The notes beneath the pieces were generated by a model. The model was not told the DNA's origin. It saw nothing but the letters and a program-made list of their open reading frames with translations, and did not search any database. This document shows positions 32,753-41,197 of a stretch of 64,000 nucleotides of DNA, in pieces (within the stretch, counting starts at the first letter, position 1; every line of letters starts with the position of its first letter). The position numbers were made by a program, and so were the translations under genes. Location: the NCBI RefSeq assembly GCF_003583405.1, contig NZ_QXEC01000001.1, positions 248,001 to 312,000 on the forward strand, read 5' to 3'. This stretch comes from Micromonospora radicis (lineage in GTDB: Bacteria > Actinomycetota > Actinomycetes > Mycobacteriales > Micromonosporaceae).

Positions 32753-33913
32753 TCATGCGGCGCGCAGCGCGGGTACGGCGGCGTCGGAGCGACGGACCCG
32801 CTCGTAGAGGGCGGCGTAGCGGCGGGCCATCACCGCCGGGGTGAACCGGGCGGCGGCCTCCCGCCGGCACTCGTCGGGCTCCAGCAGGTCGGCGGCGAGC
32901 ACCAGGTCACCCAGCTCCGCCTCGTCACCGGTGAGCAGCCCGGTACGTCCGTGCTCGACCAGCTCGGGCAGGCAACCCCGGGCCAGCGCCACCACCGGCG
33001 TGCCCAGGGCCAGCGACTCGACCACCGCCGTACCACCGGGTTCCTCCCAACGCAGCGGGAACAGCGTGGCCCGGGCGGTGGCCAGCAGGTCGTCGCGGTC
33101 CCGCCCGGCCACCGTGCCGATCCACCGCACCCGGTCGCCGTCGACGTACGGCGCGACCTCGTCGTGGAAGAAGCGCACGTCGGGGTTCTGCCGTGCCTCG
33201 GCGCCGGCCGCCGCCAGTTCCGCCGGCCGGTGGTACGGGCCGACCGGCCCGGCCAGCACCAGCCGGAACCCGACCCGGTGCGCCAGCCGGGCCGCCAGGT
33301 CCTGGCCCTTGCCCGGGTTGACCCGACCCAGCACCAGCACGTGCTCGCCCTTGACCACCGGTGGGCGCCGGTGCGCCTCGGTGGCCAGCGGAGTGGCCAG
33401 GTGTACGTGGCCGACCGAGTGTTCCCGCAGCGCCCGCGGGGCCCGGGCCAGCTGCGCGGCGGACACCCCGTTGACCCGGACCCGCGCGCCGCCGTCCAGG
33501 CCGCCGTACAGCTCGGGATGCTTGCCCAGGTCCCAGTGCAGCGTGTGCAGCACCGGCGGGGCACCCGGGCCCATCGCGGTGAGCATGGCCAGCCCGACCG
33601 CCTCCACGTGGTCGTGCACCAGGTCGATGTCGTCGCGGGCGTGCAACTGCCGCACCACGCCCGCGAGGTGCGCCTGGGCCACCCCGCAGACCTGGTTGTA
33701 CGGCCGTTGCAGGGCGCCGAACTGACCCTCGGCGAAGACCCCGACGCGCTCGTCGCAGGGCAGCGTGCTGCTGCCGACCGAGGCGAGCACCACCCGCACG
33801 CCCAGCCGCCGCAGCTCGGGCACCAGGGTGGCGACGACGTTCTCGATCCCGCCGTAACCGGGCGGCGGCACGGGCAGCCACGGACCGGCGTTCATCAGGA
33901 CGGTCAGCGTCAT
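32753..33913 (-). CDS. GT4-family glycosyltransferase
   Basis: A 386-aa GT-B enzyme. The N-terminal half has the glycine-rich loop PPPGYGGIENVVATL and DIDLVHDHVEAVGLAM; the C-terminal half has VLVLGRVNPGKGQDLA and the donor-binding RWEEPGGTAVVESLALGTPVVA. It is 104 nt downstream of gpgS on the same strand. A role in extending a glucosylglycerate-type compatible solute or related glycoside is possible but not shown by sequence. The 3' end meets the STAS-HATPase promoter region. Confidence 0.85.
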   Translation of the reverse strand: MTLTVLMNAGPWLPVPPPGYGGIENVVATLVPELRRLGVRVVLASVGSSTLPCDERVGVFAEGQFGALQRPYNQVCGVAQAHLAGVVRQLHARDDIDLVHDHVEAVGLAMLTAMGPGAPPVLHTLHWDLGKHPELYGGLDGGARVRVNGVSAAQLARAPRALREHSVGHVHLATPLATEAHRRPPVVKGEHVLVLGRVNPGKGQDLAARLAHRVGFRLVLAGPVGPYHRPAELAAAGAEARQNPDVRFFHDEVAPYVDGDRVRWIGTVAGRDRDDLLATARATLFPLRWEEPGGTAVVESLALGTPVVALARGCLPELVEHGRTGLLTGDEAELGDLVLAADLLEPDECRREAAARFTPAVMARRYAALYERVRRSDAAVPALRAA

Positions 33914-33948
33914 CGGGTCGGTACCCCTTCCTCGGCGGACCAGCCGGA

Positions 33949-34017
33949 CTGCGCACCCGGCTGCCGGGGGTTCCGGCTGCGTACCCGGGCTGCCGGGTTC
34001 GGGTGCGTACCCGCCGG
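33949..34017. repeat. Imperfect 27-28 bp tandem repeat, 2.5 copies
   Basis: The unit CTGCG(C/T)ACCCGG-CTGCCGGG-(G)TTC recurs at about 33949, 33977 and (partial) 34004. It fills most of the gap between gpgS and the GT4 gene. Too short and too few copies for a CRISPR array. Confidence 0.6.
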
Positions 34018-35034
34018 TCAGGCGGCGGCGACCCGTCGGCGTGGAACCCGGTGCCGCAACTCCGCCAACGGCGGCCGCTCTGCCACGGCCACGTCGCTGA
34101 CCACGATCTCCCGGTCCAGGTTCGGCAGCGCCTCGGAGCCGCCGCGCCGGAACTGGGTGAGCAGTGCGGTGGGCAGCATGTCCGGGCTGGCCCAGCCCCG
34201 CCGCTGCAGCCGCGACCAGGCGGTCAACATGATCTGGGCCGACATCCGCCCCAACGCCGCCGTGTCCTGGTGCCGGTGCTTGCGTTCACCCAGATCGACC
34301 TGGGCCAGCGCGTCCAGCCCGACGAGTTCGAGCAGGTCGATCAGCATGGCGGTCTCGACGCCGTACCCGGAGACGAACGGCACCTGCGCCAGTACCTCGC
34401 GGCGGCCCGCGTACTCGCCGGCCAGGGGTTGTACGAAGCCGGCCAGCTCCGGCCAGAACAGGTTGAGCATCGGGCGAGCCATCAGCTCGGTCACCCGGCC
34501 ACCGCCGTCGGCCTCCACTCCACTCGTGCCGACCAGCGGCCGGTGGTAGAACCCCTTCACGAAGTCGACGGACGGGTCGGTGAGCAGCGGCCCGAGCAGC
34601 CCGGTGACGAAGTGCGGCCGGAACTCCCGCAGGTCGGCGTCGACGAAGGCCACCACGTCGCCCTCGGCGGCGGCCAGCCCGGCCCAGAGCGCGTCACCCT
34701 TGCCGGTGAGTCGGGGCAGGTCGCGGGTCATCGAGTCCTGGCTGACCACCTCGGCACCGGCCGCCCGGGCCACCTCCGCGGTGCGGTCGGTGGAGCGCGA
34801 GTCGACCACGATCAGCTCGTCGACCAGCGGCACCCGGTCGACCAGGTGCTCCCGGATGGTCGAGACGATCGCGCCGACCGTCGCCTCCTCGTTTCGGGCC
34901 GGCAGCACCACGCTGACCCGGCTGTCGCCCTTGGCCTGGATGAGTCGACGAGTCGGCCAGTCCGCCGCCGAGGTGGTCCGATAGGTGGCCCAGGCCTCGA
35001 CCACGGGCGAGACCAGAGTTTCGCTGTTCCGCAC
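34018..35034 (-). CDS. gpgS: Glucosyl-3-phosphoglycerate synthase
   Basis: A 338-aa GT81 enzyme transferring glucose from a nucleotide sugar to 3-phosphoglycerate, the first step to glucosylglycerate and, in mycobacteria, methylglucose lipopolysaccharides. The GT-A fold starts at VSVVLPARNEEATVG, with the DxD-containing VVAFVDADLREF at about residue 130, then VKGFYHRPL and VSGYGVETAMLID. GTG 35034 is preferred because AAGGGGG lies 5 nt upstream and the frame above it uses non-coding-like codons. A promoter resembling the stress-sigma element lies 36 nt upstream, which fits an osmoprotectant role. Confidence 0.9.
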   Translation of the reverse strand: MRNSETLVSPVVEAWATYRTTSAADWPTRRLIQAKGDSRVSVVLPARNEEATVGAIVSTIREHLVDRVPLVDELIVVDSRSTDRTAEVARAAGAEVVSQDSMTRDLPRLTGKGDALWAGLAAAEGDVVAFVDADLREFRPHFVTGLLGPLLTDPSVDFVKGFYHRPLVGTSGVEADGGGRVTELMARPMLNLFWPELAGFVQPLAGEYAGRREVLAQVPFVSGYGVETAMLIDLLELVGLDALAQVDLGERKHRHQDTAALGRMSAQIMLTAWSRLQRRGWASPDMLPTALLTQFRRGGSEALPNLDREIVVSDVAVAERPPLAELRHRVPRRRVAAA

Positions 35035-35069
35035 AGGCACCCCCTTCAGCGGGAAGACCGGGAGATGGG

Positions 35070-35096
35070 TTTCCCAGTACTTCGCGCTAGCTAACC
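35070..35096 (-). promoter_or_regulatory. Possible SigB/F-type promoter of gpgS
   Basis: On the minus strand, GGTTAG (35091-35096), 15 nt, GGGAAA (35070-35075). Looser than the other copies (GGGAA instead of GGGTA). Confidence 0.45.
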
Positions 35097-35336
35097 GGAT
35101 CGATCCCACCAGCTTGATCACCACCGTGCTCCGGGCGCGTTTTCAGGTGATGAACGTTTGATTGCGCCGGGCCGGTGGGCTGTCCGGTTTCGTCGACGTC
35201 GAGCCGATCGGCGCGATCGAGATCCCACCGGCGGCCATCCCCGGGACGCCCGCCACCTGCACGGACGCCCACCCACCCGGCACGGCGCGCCGGGCAGGGC
35301 GCAAAACCGGCCGCCGGTCGCGTACCGTTGCCGCTC

Positions 35337-37631
35337 ATGGGTGTGTCGCAACGGTTGAAGACCAGGTTCCGCCGGTTCCTCCAGCGCCCGGGAACCACGG
35401 TAGACCTGGCCCCGCTGGAGAAGCTGCTGCCGGCCATCGAGGCCCGCGCGGAGGAGGTCTCGGCGTTCGACGACGCCGAACTCACCGAGGCGGCGGCCGC
35501 GGCGTCGCGCTACGAGGATATCTGCGCGCTCGGCCGTGAGGCCGCCCGCCGCGGCCTCGACCAGCGACCGTACGACGTCCAGTTGCTCGGCGCGATGTCC
35601 CTGCTCTCCGGCAAGGTCGCCGAGATGGCCACCGGTGAGGGCAAGACGCTGACCGCAGCGATCGCCGCGTACGGGCACGTCCGGCTCGGAAACGGCCCGG
35701 TGCACGTGCTCACCGTCAACGACTACCTGGCCCGCCGCGACGCCCAGTGGATGGAGCCGGTCTACACCCTGCTCGGGCTCACCGTCGGCTGGGTCAACGA
35801 GGCGTCCACGCCGGTGGAACGGCGAGCCGCCTACGCCTGCGACGTGACCTACGTCTCGGTCAGCGAGGCCGGCTTCGACTTCCTGCGCGACCAGCTCGTC
35901 ACCGATGTCGAGGACCGGGTCCAGCCGGCGCTGCGGACCGCGATCGTCGACGAGGCCGACTCGATCCTCATCGACGAGGCCCGGGTGCCGATGGTCCTCG
36001 CCGGTTCGGTACCCGGTGAGCAGGATCCGGTGCACGCCGCCGCGGCGCTGGTACGCGGCCTGCGCAAGGGCAAGCACTACACGGTCGCCGAGGACGGCCG
36101 CAGCGTGGCCTTCACCTCCGCCGGCCTGGCCGCCGTCGAGGCCAAGCTCGGCATCGACCTGTACGACGAGGAGAACGTCGAGCAGCTCTCCGCGGTGAAC
36201 GTGGCGCTGCACGCGCACGCCCTGCTGCACCGCGACGTGGACTACATCGTCCGCGACGGCAGCGTCGAACTGATCGACGAGATGCGGGGCCGGGTGGCCC
36301 AGCGCCGCCGCTGGCCCGACGGGCTGCAGGCGGCGGTCGAGGCCAAGGAGGGGCTGGACGCCACCGCCGAGGGCGAGGTGCTCGGCACCATCGCCGTGCA
36401 GGCGTACATCGGTCTCTACCCGACCGTCTGCGGCATGACCGCGACCGCCGTGCTGGTCGGCGACCAACTGCGGGAGTTCTTCGGCCTAGAGGTCGCGGTG
36501 ATCCCGCCGAACACCCCGTGCGTGCGGGTGGACGAGCCGGACCGCATCTACGCCACCCGGGCGGAGAAGGAGGAGGCGCTGATCGACGAGATCACGCGCT
36601 GCCACGCCGCCGGGCGGCCGGTGCTGGTCGGCACCCTCGACGTCAAGGAGTCCGAGCAGCTCGCCGCCGGGCTCAACGCGGCCGGGGTGCCGTGCGTGGT
36701 GCTCAACGCCAAGAACGACGACGAGGAGGCGGCGATCATCGCCGAGGCCGGCGCGCACCGCGCGGTCACCGTCTCCACCCAGATGGCCGGCCGGGGGGTG
36801 GACATCCGCCTCGGCGGCAGCGACCAGGCCGACCGCGAGCAGGTGGCCGAACTCGGTGGCCTCTACGTGATCGGCAGCGGCCGGCACGACAGCCGCCGGG
36901 TCGACGACCAACTGCGCGGGCGGGCCGGCCGGCAGGGCGACCCCGGCGGCTCGGTCTTCTTCGTCAGCCTGGAGGACGACCTGGTCGTCCGGCACGCCGG
37001 TGACGCCGTGCCGCCGTCGCCCCGGATGAACGCCGACGGCCTGGTCACCGACGCCCAGGTGGACTACGCGGTGGAGCACGCCCAGCGGGTCGCCGAGGGC
37101 GTCAACCACGAGATCCATCGCAACACCTGGCGCTACAGCGTGGTGATCGAGCAGCAGCGCAAGGCCCTCGCCGAGCGCCGGGAGCGGCTACTGACCAGTG
37201 ACGTCGCGGCGCTGATGCTGCTGGACAAGATGCCGGAGAAGGCCGGCGAGATGGACGAGGACCTGCTCGCCCGGGTGGCCCGGTCGATCGCCCTCTACCA
37301 CCTCGACCGGCTCTGGGCCGACCACCTGGCCGAGCTGTCGGAGGTCCGCGAGGGCGTGCACCTGCGGGCCCTGGGGCGCCTCGACCCGCTCGACGAGTTC
37401 CACCGGTCCGCGGTTCCGGCGTTCAACAACCTGATCCCGGAGATCGAGGCGCGCACCCTCGCCACCTTCGCCGACACCGAGTTCGACGAGGAGTGGGAGC
37501 CGGACGAGGCCGAGCTGGTGCGGCCGAGCGCCACCTGGACGTACCTGGTGCACGACAACCCGTTCGGCTCCGAGCTGGACCGTCTGATCGCGTCGGTCGG
37601 TCGACGCCTGACCGGGGCCGGGGCTCGCTGA
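35337..37631 (+). CDS. secA2: Accessory preprotein translocase ATPase SecA2
   Basis: A 764-aa SecA-family motor. Walker A MATGEGKT is at about residue 97-104, VDEAD (about 204), and GRAGRQGDPG marks the second motor domain. It is about 130-180 residues shorter than a typical SecA1, with no C-terminal zinc tail, and it has the actinobacterial SecA2-type FEMLAT-less middle region. SecA2 drives export of a small set of proteins through SecYEG. ATG 35337 has a poor ribosome site, and no clear alternative exists in frame. No dedicated accessory SecY gene is adjacent. Confidence 0.9.
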   Translation: MGVSQRLKTRFRRFLQRPGTTVDLAPLEKLLPAIEARAEEVSAFDDAELTEAAAAASRYEDICALGREAARRGLDQRPYDVQLLGAMSLLSGKVAEMATGEGKTLTAAIAAYGHVRLGNGPVHVLTVNDYLARRDAQWMEPVYTLLGLTVGWVNEASTPVERRAAYACDVTYVSVSEAGFDFLRDQLVTDVEDRVQPALRTAIVDEADSILIDEARVPMVLAGSVPGEQDPVHAAAALVRGLRKGKHYTVAEDGRSVAFTSAGLAAVEAKLGIDLYDEENVEQLSAVNVALHAHALLHRDVDYIVRDGSVELIDEMRGRVAQRRRWPDGLQAAVEAKEGLDATAEGEVLGTIAVQAYIGLYPTVCGMTATAVLVGDQLREFFGLEVAVIPPNTPCVRVDEPDRIYATRAEKEEALIDEITRCHAAGRPVLVGTLDVKESEQLAAGLNAAGVPCVVLNAKNDDEEAAIIAEAGAHRAVTVSTQMAGRGVDIRLGGSDQADREQVAELGGLYVIGSGRHDSRRVDDQLRGRAGRQGDPGGSVFFVSLEDDLVVRHAGDAVPPSPRMNADGLVTDAQVDYAVEHAQRVAEGVNHEIHRNTWRYSVVIEQQRKALAERRERLLTSDVAALMLLDKMPEKAGEMDEDLLARVARSIALYHLDRLWADHLAELSEVREGVHLRALGRLDPLDEFHRSAVPAFNNLIPEIEARTLATFADTEFDEEWEPDEAELVRPSATWTYLVHDNPFGSELDRLIASVGRRLTGAGAR

Positions 37632-37633
37632 CC

Positions 37634-37657
37634 GGTGTCGGTCCGCGGGCCGACACC
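37634..37657 (+). terminator. Hairpin after secA2
   Basis: GGTGTCGG (37634-37641) pairs with CCGACACC (37650-37657), 8-nt loop, two bases past the stop. Confidence 0.6.
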
Positions 37658-37734
37658 GCCGCCGACCGACACCGGAGGCCGGGCCAGCCTCTCCCCGTGG
37701 TAGCCGTATCCTGGTAGGCGACCCGGTTTGCACC

Positions 37735-37760
37735 GTTTCGACCGTTGGCGGCGCGGGTAG
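37735..37760 (+). promoter_or_regulatory. SigB/F-type promoter of the GAF-ANTAR gene
   Basis: GTTT (37735-37738), 16 nt, GGGTAG (37755-37760). The predicted start near 37767 gives a leader of about 55 nt to the leader ORF. Confidence 0.75.
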
Positions 37761-37821
37761 TAGGCCGGGTCGTGATGTTCGGGCTGTCGGGGTGCCCGGG
37801 TTCCAGCCGAGGAGGAGACAG

Positions 37822-37863
37822 GTGACGACGCTGGCCAGGCGTACGGAGGCGGCGGGCCGGTGA
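37822..37863 (+). CDS. 13-codon leader ORF ahead of the GAF-ANTAR gene
   Basis: GTG 37822 has an excellent GGAGG (37811-37815) with 6-nt spacing, then MTTLARRTEAAGR and a TGA. The TGA overlaps the GTG of the next gene in a GTGA. The downstream start lacks an equally good ribosome site, so ribosomes finishing this short ORF may re-initiate there. This is a candidate translational coupling or attenuation device. It could also be the original N-terminus separated by a frameshift. Confidence 0.5.
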   Translation: MTTLARRTEAAGR

Positions 37864-38600
37864 ACCTGGAGACGAGTCCACCGGTGACAGAGACTCTCGG
37901 CGTACTCGAGACGGCGGCCCTGCTGCGGGAACTGACCGCCGGACTGATCGCCCTGGACGACTTCGACCAGGCGCTCGCCGCGCTGGTGCGGATCACCCGG
38001 GCCGCCCTGGCCGGGGTGAGCTGGTGCGGGTTCACCGCGTTGCGGGCCGGTGAGCCGGCCGGGGTGGCCGCCTCCGACGCTTCGATGAGCGGCCTGGACG
38101 ACGTGCGGTACGGCGCGGACACGCCGGCCATGGACGCGATCCGGCGGCGGGAGATGGTCGGCGCGGCGGACCTCGCCGCCGAGGCCCGCTGGCCGGACTG
38201 GACGCCCCGGGCGCGTGAGCTGGGCGTGCGGGGCGTCATCTCGGCCCCGGTCGACGTCGACGACCAGGTGGTCGGCGCGGTGAACCTCTACGCGGGCGAG
38301 TCCGACACGTTGACCACCGGCCACCAGTTGACCGCGATGCTGCTCGCCGAACACGCCGGCCTGCTGCTCGCCGCGGTGCGTGACCGGCAACGACGGGCCG
38401 CGCAGGCCGACGCGCGGGACGCCGCGCTGCTCGGTGACGGCGTGATCGGCCAGGCCGTCGGCGTGATCATGACGCAGCGTGGTTGCCCCGCCGAGGACGC
38501 CCTCGACGTCCTGCGCAGTGCGGCCTCGTCGTTGGCCATCCCGCTGCGGGAGGTGGCGGAACGACTGGTCAGCACGGTCTCCCGGCCCCGGGAGAACTGA
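37860..38600 (+). CDS. GAF-ANTAR domain regulator
   Basis: A 246-aa protein with a GAF sensor domain (about residues 35-170: FDQALAALVRITRAALAGVSWCGFTAL, GVISAPVDVDDQVVGAVNLYA) and a C-terminal ANTAR domain (DGVIGQAVGVIMTQRGCPAEDALDVLRSAASSLAIPLREVAERLV). ANTAR domains bind two-hexaloop RNA structures and stop transcription termination, so the protein likely couples a small-molecule or redox signal to antitermination. It is expressed from a stress-type promoter through a short leader ORF. No target RNA hairpin pair was evident nearby. Confidence 0.9.
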   Translation: MNLETSPPVTETLGVLETAALLRELTAGLIALDDFDQALAALVRITRAALAGVSWCGFTALRAGEPAGVAASDASMSGLDDVRYGADTPAMDAIRRREMVGAADLAAEARWPDWTPRARELGVRGVISAPVDVDDQVVGAVNLYAGESDTLTTGHQLTAMLLAEHAGLLLAAVRDRQRRAAQADARDAALLGDGVIGQAVGVIMTQRGCPAEDALDVLRSAASSLAIPLREVAERLVSTVSRPREN

Positions 38601-38609
38601 ACGGCGCTC

Positions 38610-38635
38610 GTTTCGCCGCGCTGGCGCCCGGGTAG
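38610..38635 (+). promoter_or_regulatory. SigB/F-type promoter of the DUF2231 gene
   Basis: GTTT (38610-38613), 16 nt, GGGTAG (38630-38635), 41 nt before the ATG. Same core as the element 875 bp upstream. Confidence 0.75.
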
Positions 38636-38676
38636 CACCCTGGATCGGTGGGCTGATTCCAATCCCAGGGGGAACG

Positions 38677-39249
38677 ATGCAGAGCCGACTGCGGGTGCAG
38701 GGACACCCCATCCAACCGATGCTGGTGACGTTCCCGTACGGGCTCTTCGTCTGCGCGACCATCTTCGACTTCGCCCAGGTGGCCGGTGGCCCGGCCCTAC
38801 TCGGCGAGGTCGGCTACTGGACGGTGGTGGCCGCCCTGGTGGCGGCGGGGTTGACCATGGTGGCCGGCATGGTCGACCTGTGGGACGTGCCGCCGGACCG
38901 GACCCGCCGCACCGCGATCAGCTTCAACCTCGTCAACGCCGGCATGGCCGGGCTGTTCCTGCTCTCCTGCCTGGTGCGGGCGGAGGCGTCGAACCGGGGC
39001 GCCACCGCCGTACTGCTGGCCGTCGAGGTACTCGCGCTGGCCGTCGGCGGTCTCGGCGTGGCGCTCGGCGCGCGGCTGGTGCGCCACTACGAGCCCGGGC
39101 GGGTGGAACCGACCAGCTTCGACGCCCTGCGTGGCGCCGGCACCCCGGGTGGCCGTGGCGCCCGGCGTGGCCGTGGCACCCTGTACGGCCGCGGCGTCCT
39201 GCGCGGCGCCGAGGCGCGGACGGGCGAGGTCGTCCGCCCCCGTCCGTAG
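38677..39249 (+). CDS. DUF2231 membrane protein
   Basis: A 190-aa protein whose first 140 residues form four membrane helices and begin with the DUF2231 signature GHPIQPMLVTFPYGLFVCATIFDF. The C-terminal tail is basic and Gly/Arg-rich (GRGARRGRGTLYGRG), built from short direct DNA repeats, and might bind nucleic acid or acidic lipids. GGGGGAACG precedes ATG 38677. DUF2231 proteins are often stress-induced membrane proteins of unknown role, which matches the promoter upstream. Confidence 0.85.
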   Translation: MQSRLRVQGHPIQPMLVTFPYGLFVCATIFDFAQVAGGPALLGEVGYWTVVAALVAAGLTMVAGMVDLWDVPPDRTRRTAISFNLVNAGMAGLFLLSCLVRAEASNRGATAVLLAVEVLALAVGGLGVALGARLVRHYEPGRVEPTSFDALRGAGTPGGRGARRGRGTLYGRGVLRGAEARTGEVVRPRP

Positions 39250-39339
39250 TTCGCCCGGGTCGGGTCGCCACCTCGTGCCCCGGGCCGGGTACCGACAAAA
39301 TCTGTTGCCCCGGCGGAGCCGCCCGGAGACGCTGACCCT

Positions 39340-40095
39340 GTGCCCCGAGACGTGGACTTCGAAGAGTTGATCGCCGACGGCGCCGCCGCGCCGGTCGAGG
39401 GCTGGGGCTTCGACTGGCTCGCCGGGCGGGCCACCGAGGAGCGTCCACCGTGGGGGTACGCCCGCCTGGTGGCGGCGCGGATGGCGACGGTCGACGCGGC
39501 GCTGGACATCGACACCGGCGGGGGAGAGGTGCTCGCCGAGGTGCCCCACCCACCCCGGCTGCTGGTGGCGACCGAGGCGTGGCCGCCGAACGTGCCGGTG
39601 GCCCGGGCGAGGCTCCGTCCGATCGGAGCCAGCGTGGTGGCGGTGCACCCCGACGCGCCGCTGCCGTTGCGTGGTGGCGCCTTCGACCTGGTGGTCAGTC
39701 GGCATCCGGTACGCACCGACTGGCCCGAGGTGGCGCGCCTGCTGCGGCCGGGTGGCACGTTCCTGTCCCAGCAGATCGGTCCGGGCACCGTGCGCGAACT
39801 CAGCGAGGCGATCCTCGGGCCGCTGCCGCCACCGGCCCACCGGCACCCGGAGCAGGCGGTCGCGGCGGCCACCGCGGCCGGGTTGACCGTCGTCGACCTG
39901 CGTACGGCCACCCTGCGCACGGTGTTCCACGACATCGGCGCCGTGGTCTGGTTCCTGCGCAAGGTGGTCTGGACGGTGCCCGGTTTCACCGTGGCGGCGC
40001 ACCGGCCGGCGCTGGCCCGCCTGCACGAGCGAATCCGCACCGAAGGACCGTTCGTCGCCCACGCCCGGCGTTTCCTCATCGAGGCCCGACGCTAG
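39340..40095 (+). CDS. Class I SAM-dependent methyltransferase
   Basis: A 251-aa protein with a methyltransferase-like fold: ALDIDTGGGEVLAE as the SAM motif I, an acidic residue at the end of strand 2 replaced by VAVHPDAPLP, LPLRGGAFDLVVSRHPV for motif II and LLRPGGTFLSQQIG for motif III. Such sequences are common in actinobacteria as methyltransferases of unknown substrate. GTG 39340 is the only start giving a complete fold; the ribosome site is weak (GGAG 11 nt away). Convergent with the ankyrin gene, with a hairpin between. Confidence 0.82.
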   Translation: MPRDVDFEELIADGAAAPVEGWGFDWLAGRATEERPPWGYARLVAARMATVDAALDIDTGGGEVLAEVPHPPRLLVATEAWPPNVPVARARLRPIGASVVAVHPDAPLPLRGGAFDLVVSRHPVRTDWPEVARLLRPGGTFLSQQIGPGTVRELSEAILGPLPPPAHRHPEQAVAAATAAGLTVVDLRTATLRTVFHDIGAVVWFLRKVVWTVPGFTVAAHRPALARLHERIRTEGPFVAHARRFLIEARR

Positions 40096-40097
40096 CC

Positions 40098-40117
40098 CCG
40101 GCCCCGTGCCGGGCCGG
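40098..40117. terminator. Bidirectional hairpin between convergent genes
   Basis: CCGGCCC (40098-40104) pairs with GGGCCGG (40111-40117) with a 6-nt loop, in the 28-nt gap between the methyltransferase and ankyrin stops. Confidence 0.6.
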
Positions 40118-40123
40118 CGCGAG

Positions 40124-40516
40124 TCAGGCCGGACGCAGCAGGGCGTGCATCTCCGCCAGGTCGAAGAACTGGGCGGTCTCCACCGCGGACGGGCTGCCGT
40201 GGTCGGGGTCGGCACCGGCGGTGAGCAGGGCGCGTACCCCGTCGGCGCTGCTGCGGAAGACCGCCGCGGCCAGGGCCGTCTGGCCGCGGTCGTTGGTCCG
40301 GGTGTGGTCGGCACCCCGGTCGAGCAGCGCGGCCACCGTCTCCGGGTGGGCGTGGTACGCCGCCAGGATCAGGAGCGTGTCGCCCTTCTCGTTGGTCAGG
40401 TTGACCGGCAGCCCCGCGTCGACGTACCCGGCCAGTTCGGTGGTCGCGCCGTCGCGCGCCAGGTCGAACATCCGGTGCGCGAACTCCAGGGTCTCGGCGT
40501 CGAGTTCCTCGCTCAC
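40124..40516 (-). CDS. Small ankyrin-repeat protein
   Basis: A 130-aa protein with about three ankyrin units: GLPVNLTNEKGDTLLILAAYHAHPETVAALLDRGAD, HTRTNDRGQTALAAAVFRSSADGVRALLTAGAD and a capping C-terminal helix pair. It probably works as a protein-protein adaptor. The GTG start at 40516 is supported by the family N-terminus (MSEELDAETLEFAHRMFDLARDG) rather than by a ribosome site. Confidence 0.88.
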   Translation of the reverse strand: MSEELDAETLEFAHRMFDLARDGATTELAGYVDAGLPVNLTNEKGDTLLILAAYHAHPETVAALLDRGADHTRTNDRGQTALAAAVFRSSADGVRALLTAGADPDHGSPSAVETAQFFDLAEMHALLRPA

Positions 40517-40592
40517 CGGTCCAGGCTAGTCGGCGTCGCCGCGTCGTTCATCTCGACCGGTCCCGCCCCGCGAACGGACGCCCTCCCAACAT

Positions 40593-40623
40593 GTAGGATT
40601 ACCTACTAAACCTATAGGGTTTA
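40593..40623. promoter_or_regulatory. AT-rich inverted repeats before the cysteine dioxygenase gene
   Basis: GTAGG-ATTA-CCTAC (40593-40606) followed at once by TAAACC-TATAG-GGTTTA (40607-40623), unusually AT-rich for this genome and 50-80 nt before the ATG. The arrangement suggests a controlled promoter, perhaps sulfur- or cysteine-responsive. The regulator is not identified. Confidence 0.5.
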
Positions 40624-40673
40624 CCGTCTAGACTGGTCGGGACCGTCAGCCGTTGACCCGCCGTGAGGAACCC

Positions 40674-41138
40674 ATGTCTGCCCTGCCCGTCTCCGAGCAG
40701 TCGGACCTGCTCGCCGTCGCTCGGCGCTGGGCCGCCGCCCCCGCGAGCTGGCCGGTGCCGCTGCGTTTCGACCCGGCCAGCCGGTGGTACGCCCGACTCG
40801 CCGCGGACGACGAGCACGAGGTGTGGGCACTGAGCTGGTTGCCCGGCCAGGGCACCGACCTGCACGACCACGGGGGCTCCTCCGGTGCCTTCCTGGTCGC
40901 CACCGGCGTCCTCACCGAGGGGACGGTCAGTGGCGGACGGCTGCGCCCGCACCTGCTCGCCGCCGGATCCGGCCGCCGGTTCGGCCCCCGGCACGTGCAC
41001 GTGGTGACCAACCGGCACGCCACGCCCGCGGTCAGCGTCCACGTCTACCGCCCGGCCCTGCGCCGGATGACCCGCTACCACCTCACCGGGGGGCGGCTGG
41101 CGGTCGCCGAGGTGGCCGAGGCCGGGGTGGCATGGTGA
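40674..41138 (+). CDS. Cysteine dioxygenase-type cupin
   Basis: A 154-aa cupin. Metal-binding HDHGGSSGAFLV (two His) and the later HVHVVTN match the type-I cysteine dioxygenase family, which oxidises cysteine to cysteine sulfinate with Fe(II) and O2. ATG 40674 follows GAGGAA. The next gene encodes a rhodanese-like protein 59 nt downstream, consistent with a sulfur-handling operon. Confidence 0.85.
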   Translation: MSALPVSEQSDLLAVARRWAAAPASWPVPLRFDPASRWYARLAADDEHEVWALSWLPGQGTDLHDHGGSSGAFLVATGVLTEGTVSGGRLRPHLLAAGSGRRFGPRHVHVVTNRHATPAVSVHVYRPALRRMTRYHLTGGRLAVAEVAEAGVAW

Positions 41139-41197
41139 TCGCGTCCCGCCGTGCCGACCGGTGCGGCACCCCGCTGAGAAAACCTTGGAAGGAACCG

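Noticed and set aside
33949..34017. 27-28 bp repeats considered as a CRISPR array or regulator binding array
   Set aside because: Only 2.5 imperfect contiguous copies, no spacers.
40619..40644. GTTT-N16-GGGACC before cysteine dioxygenase as a stress promoter
   Set aside because: The -10 lacks the GGGTA core and GTTT is part of an inverted repeat there.
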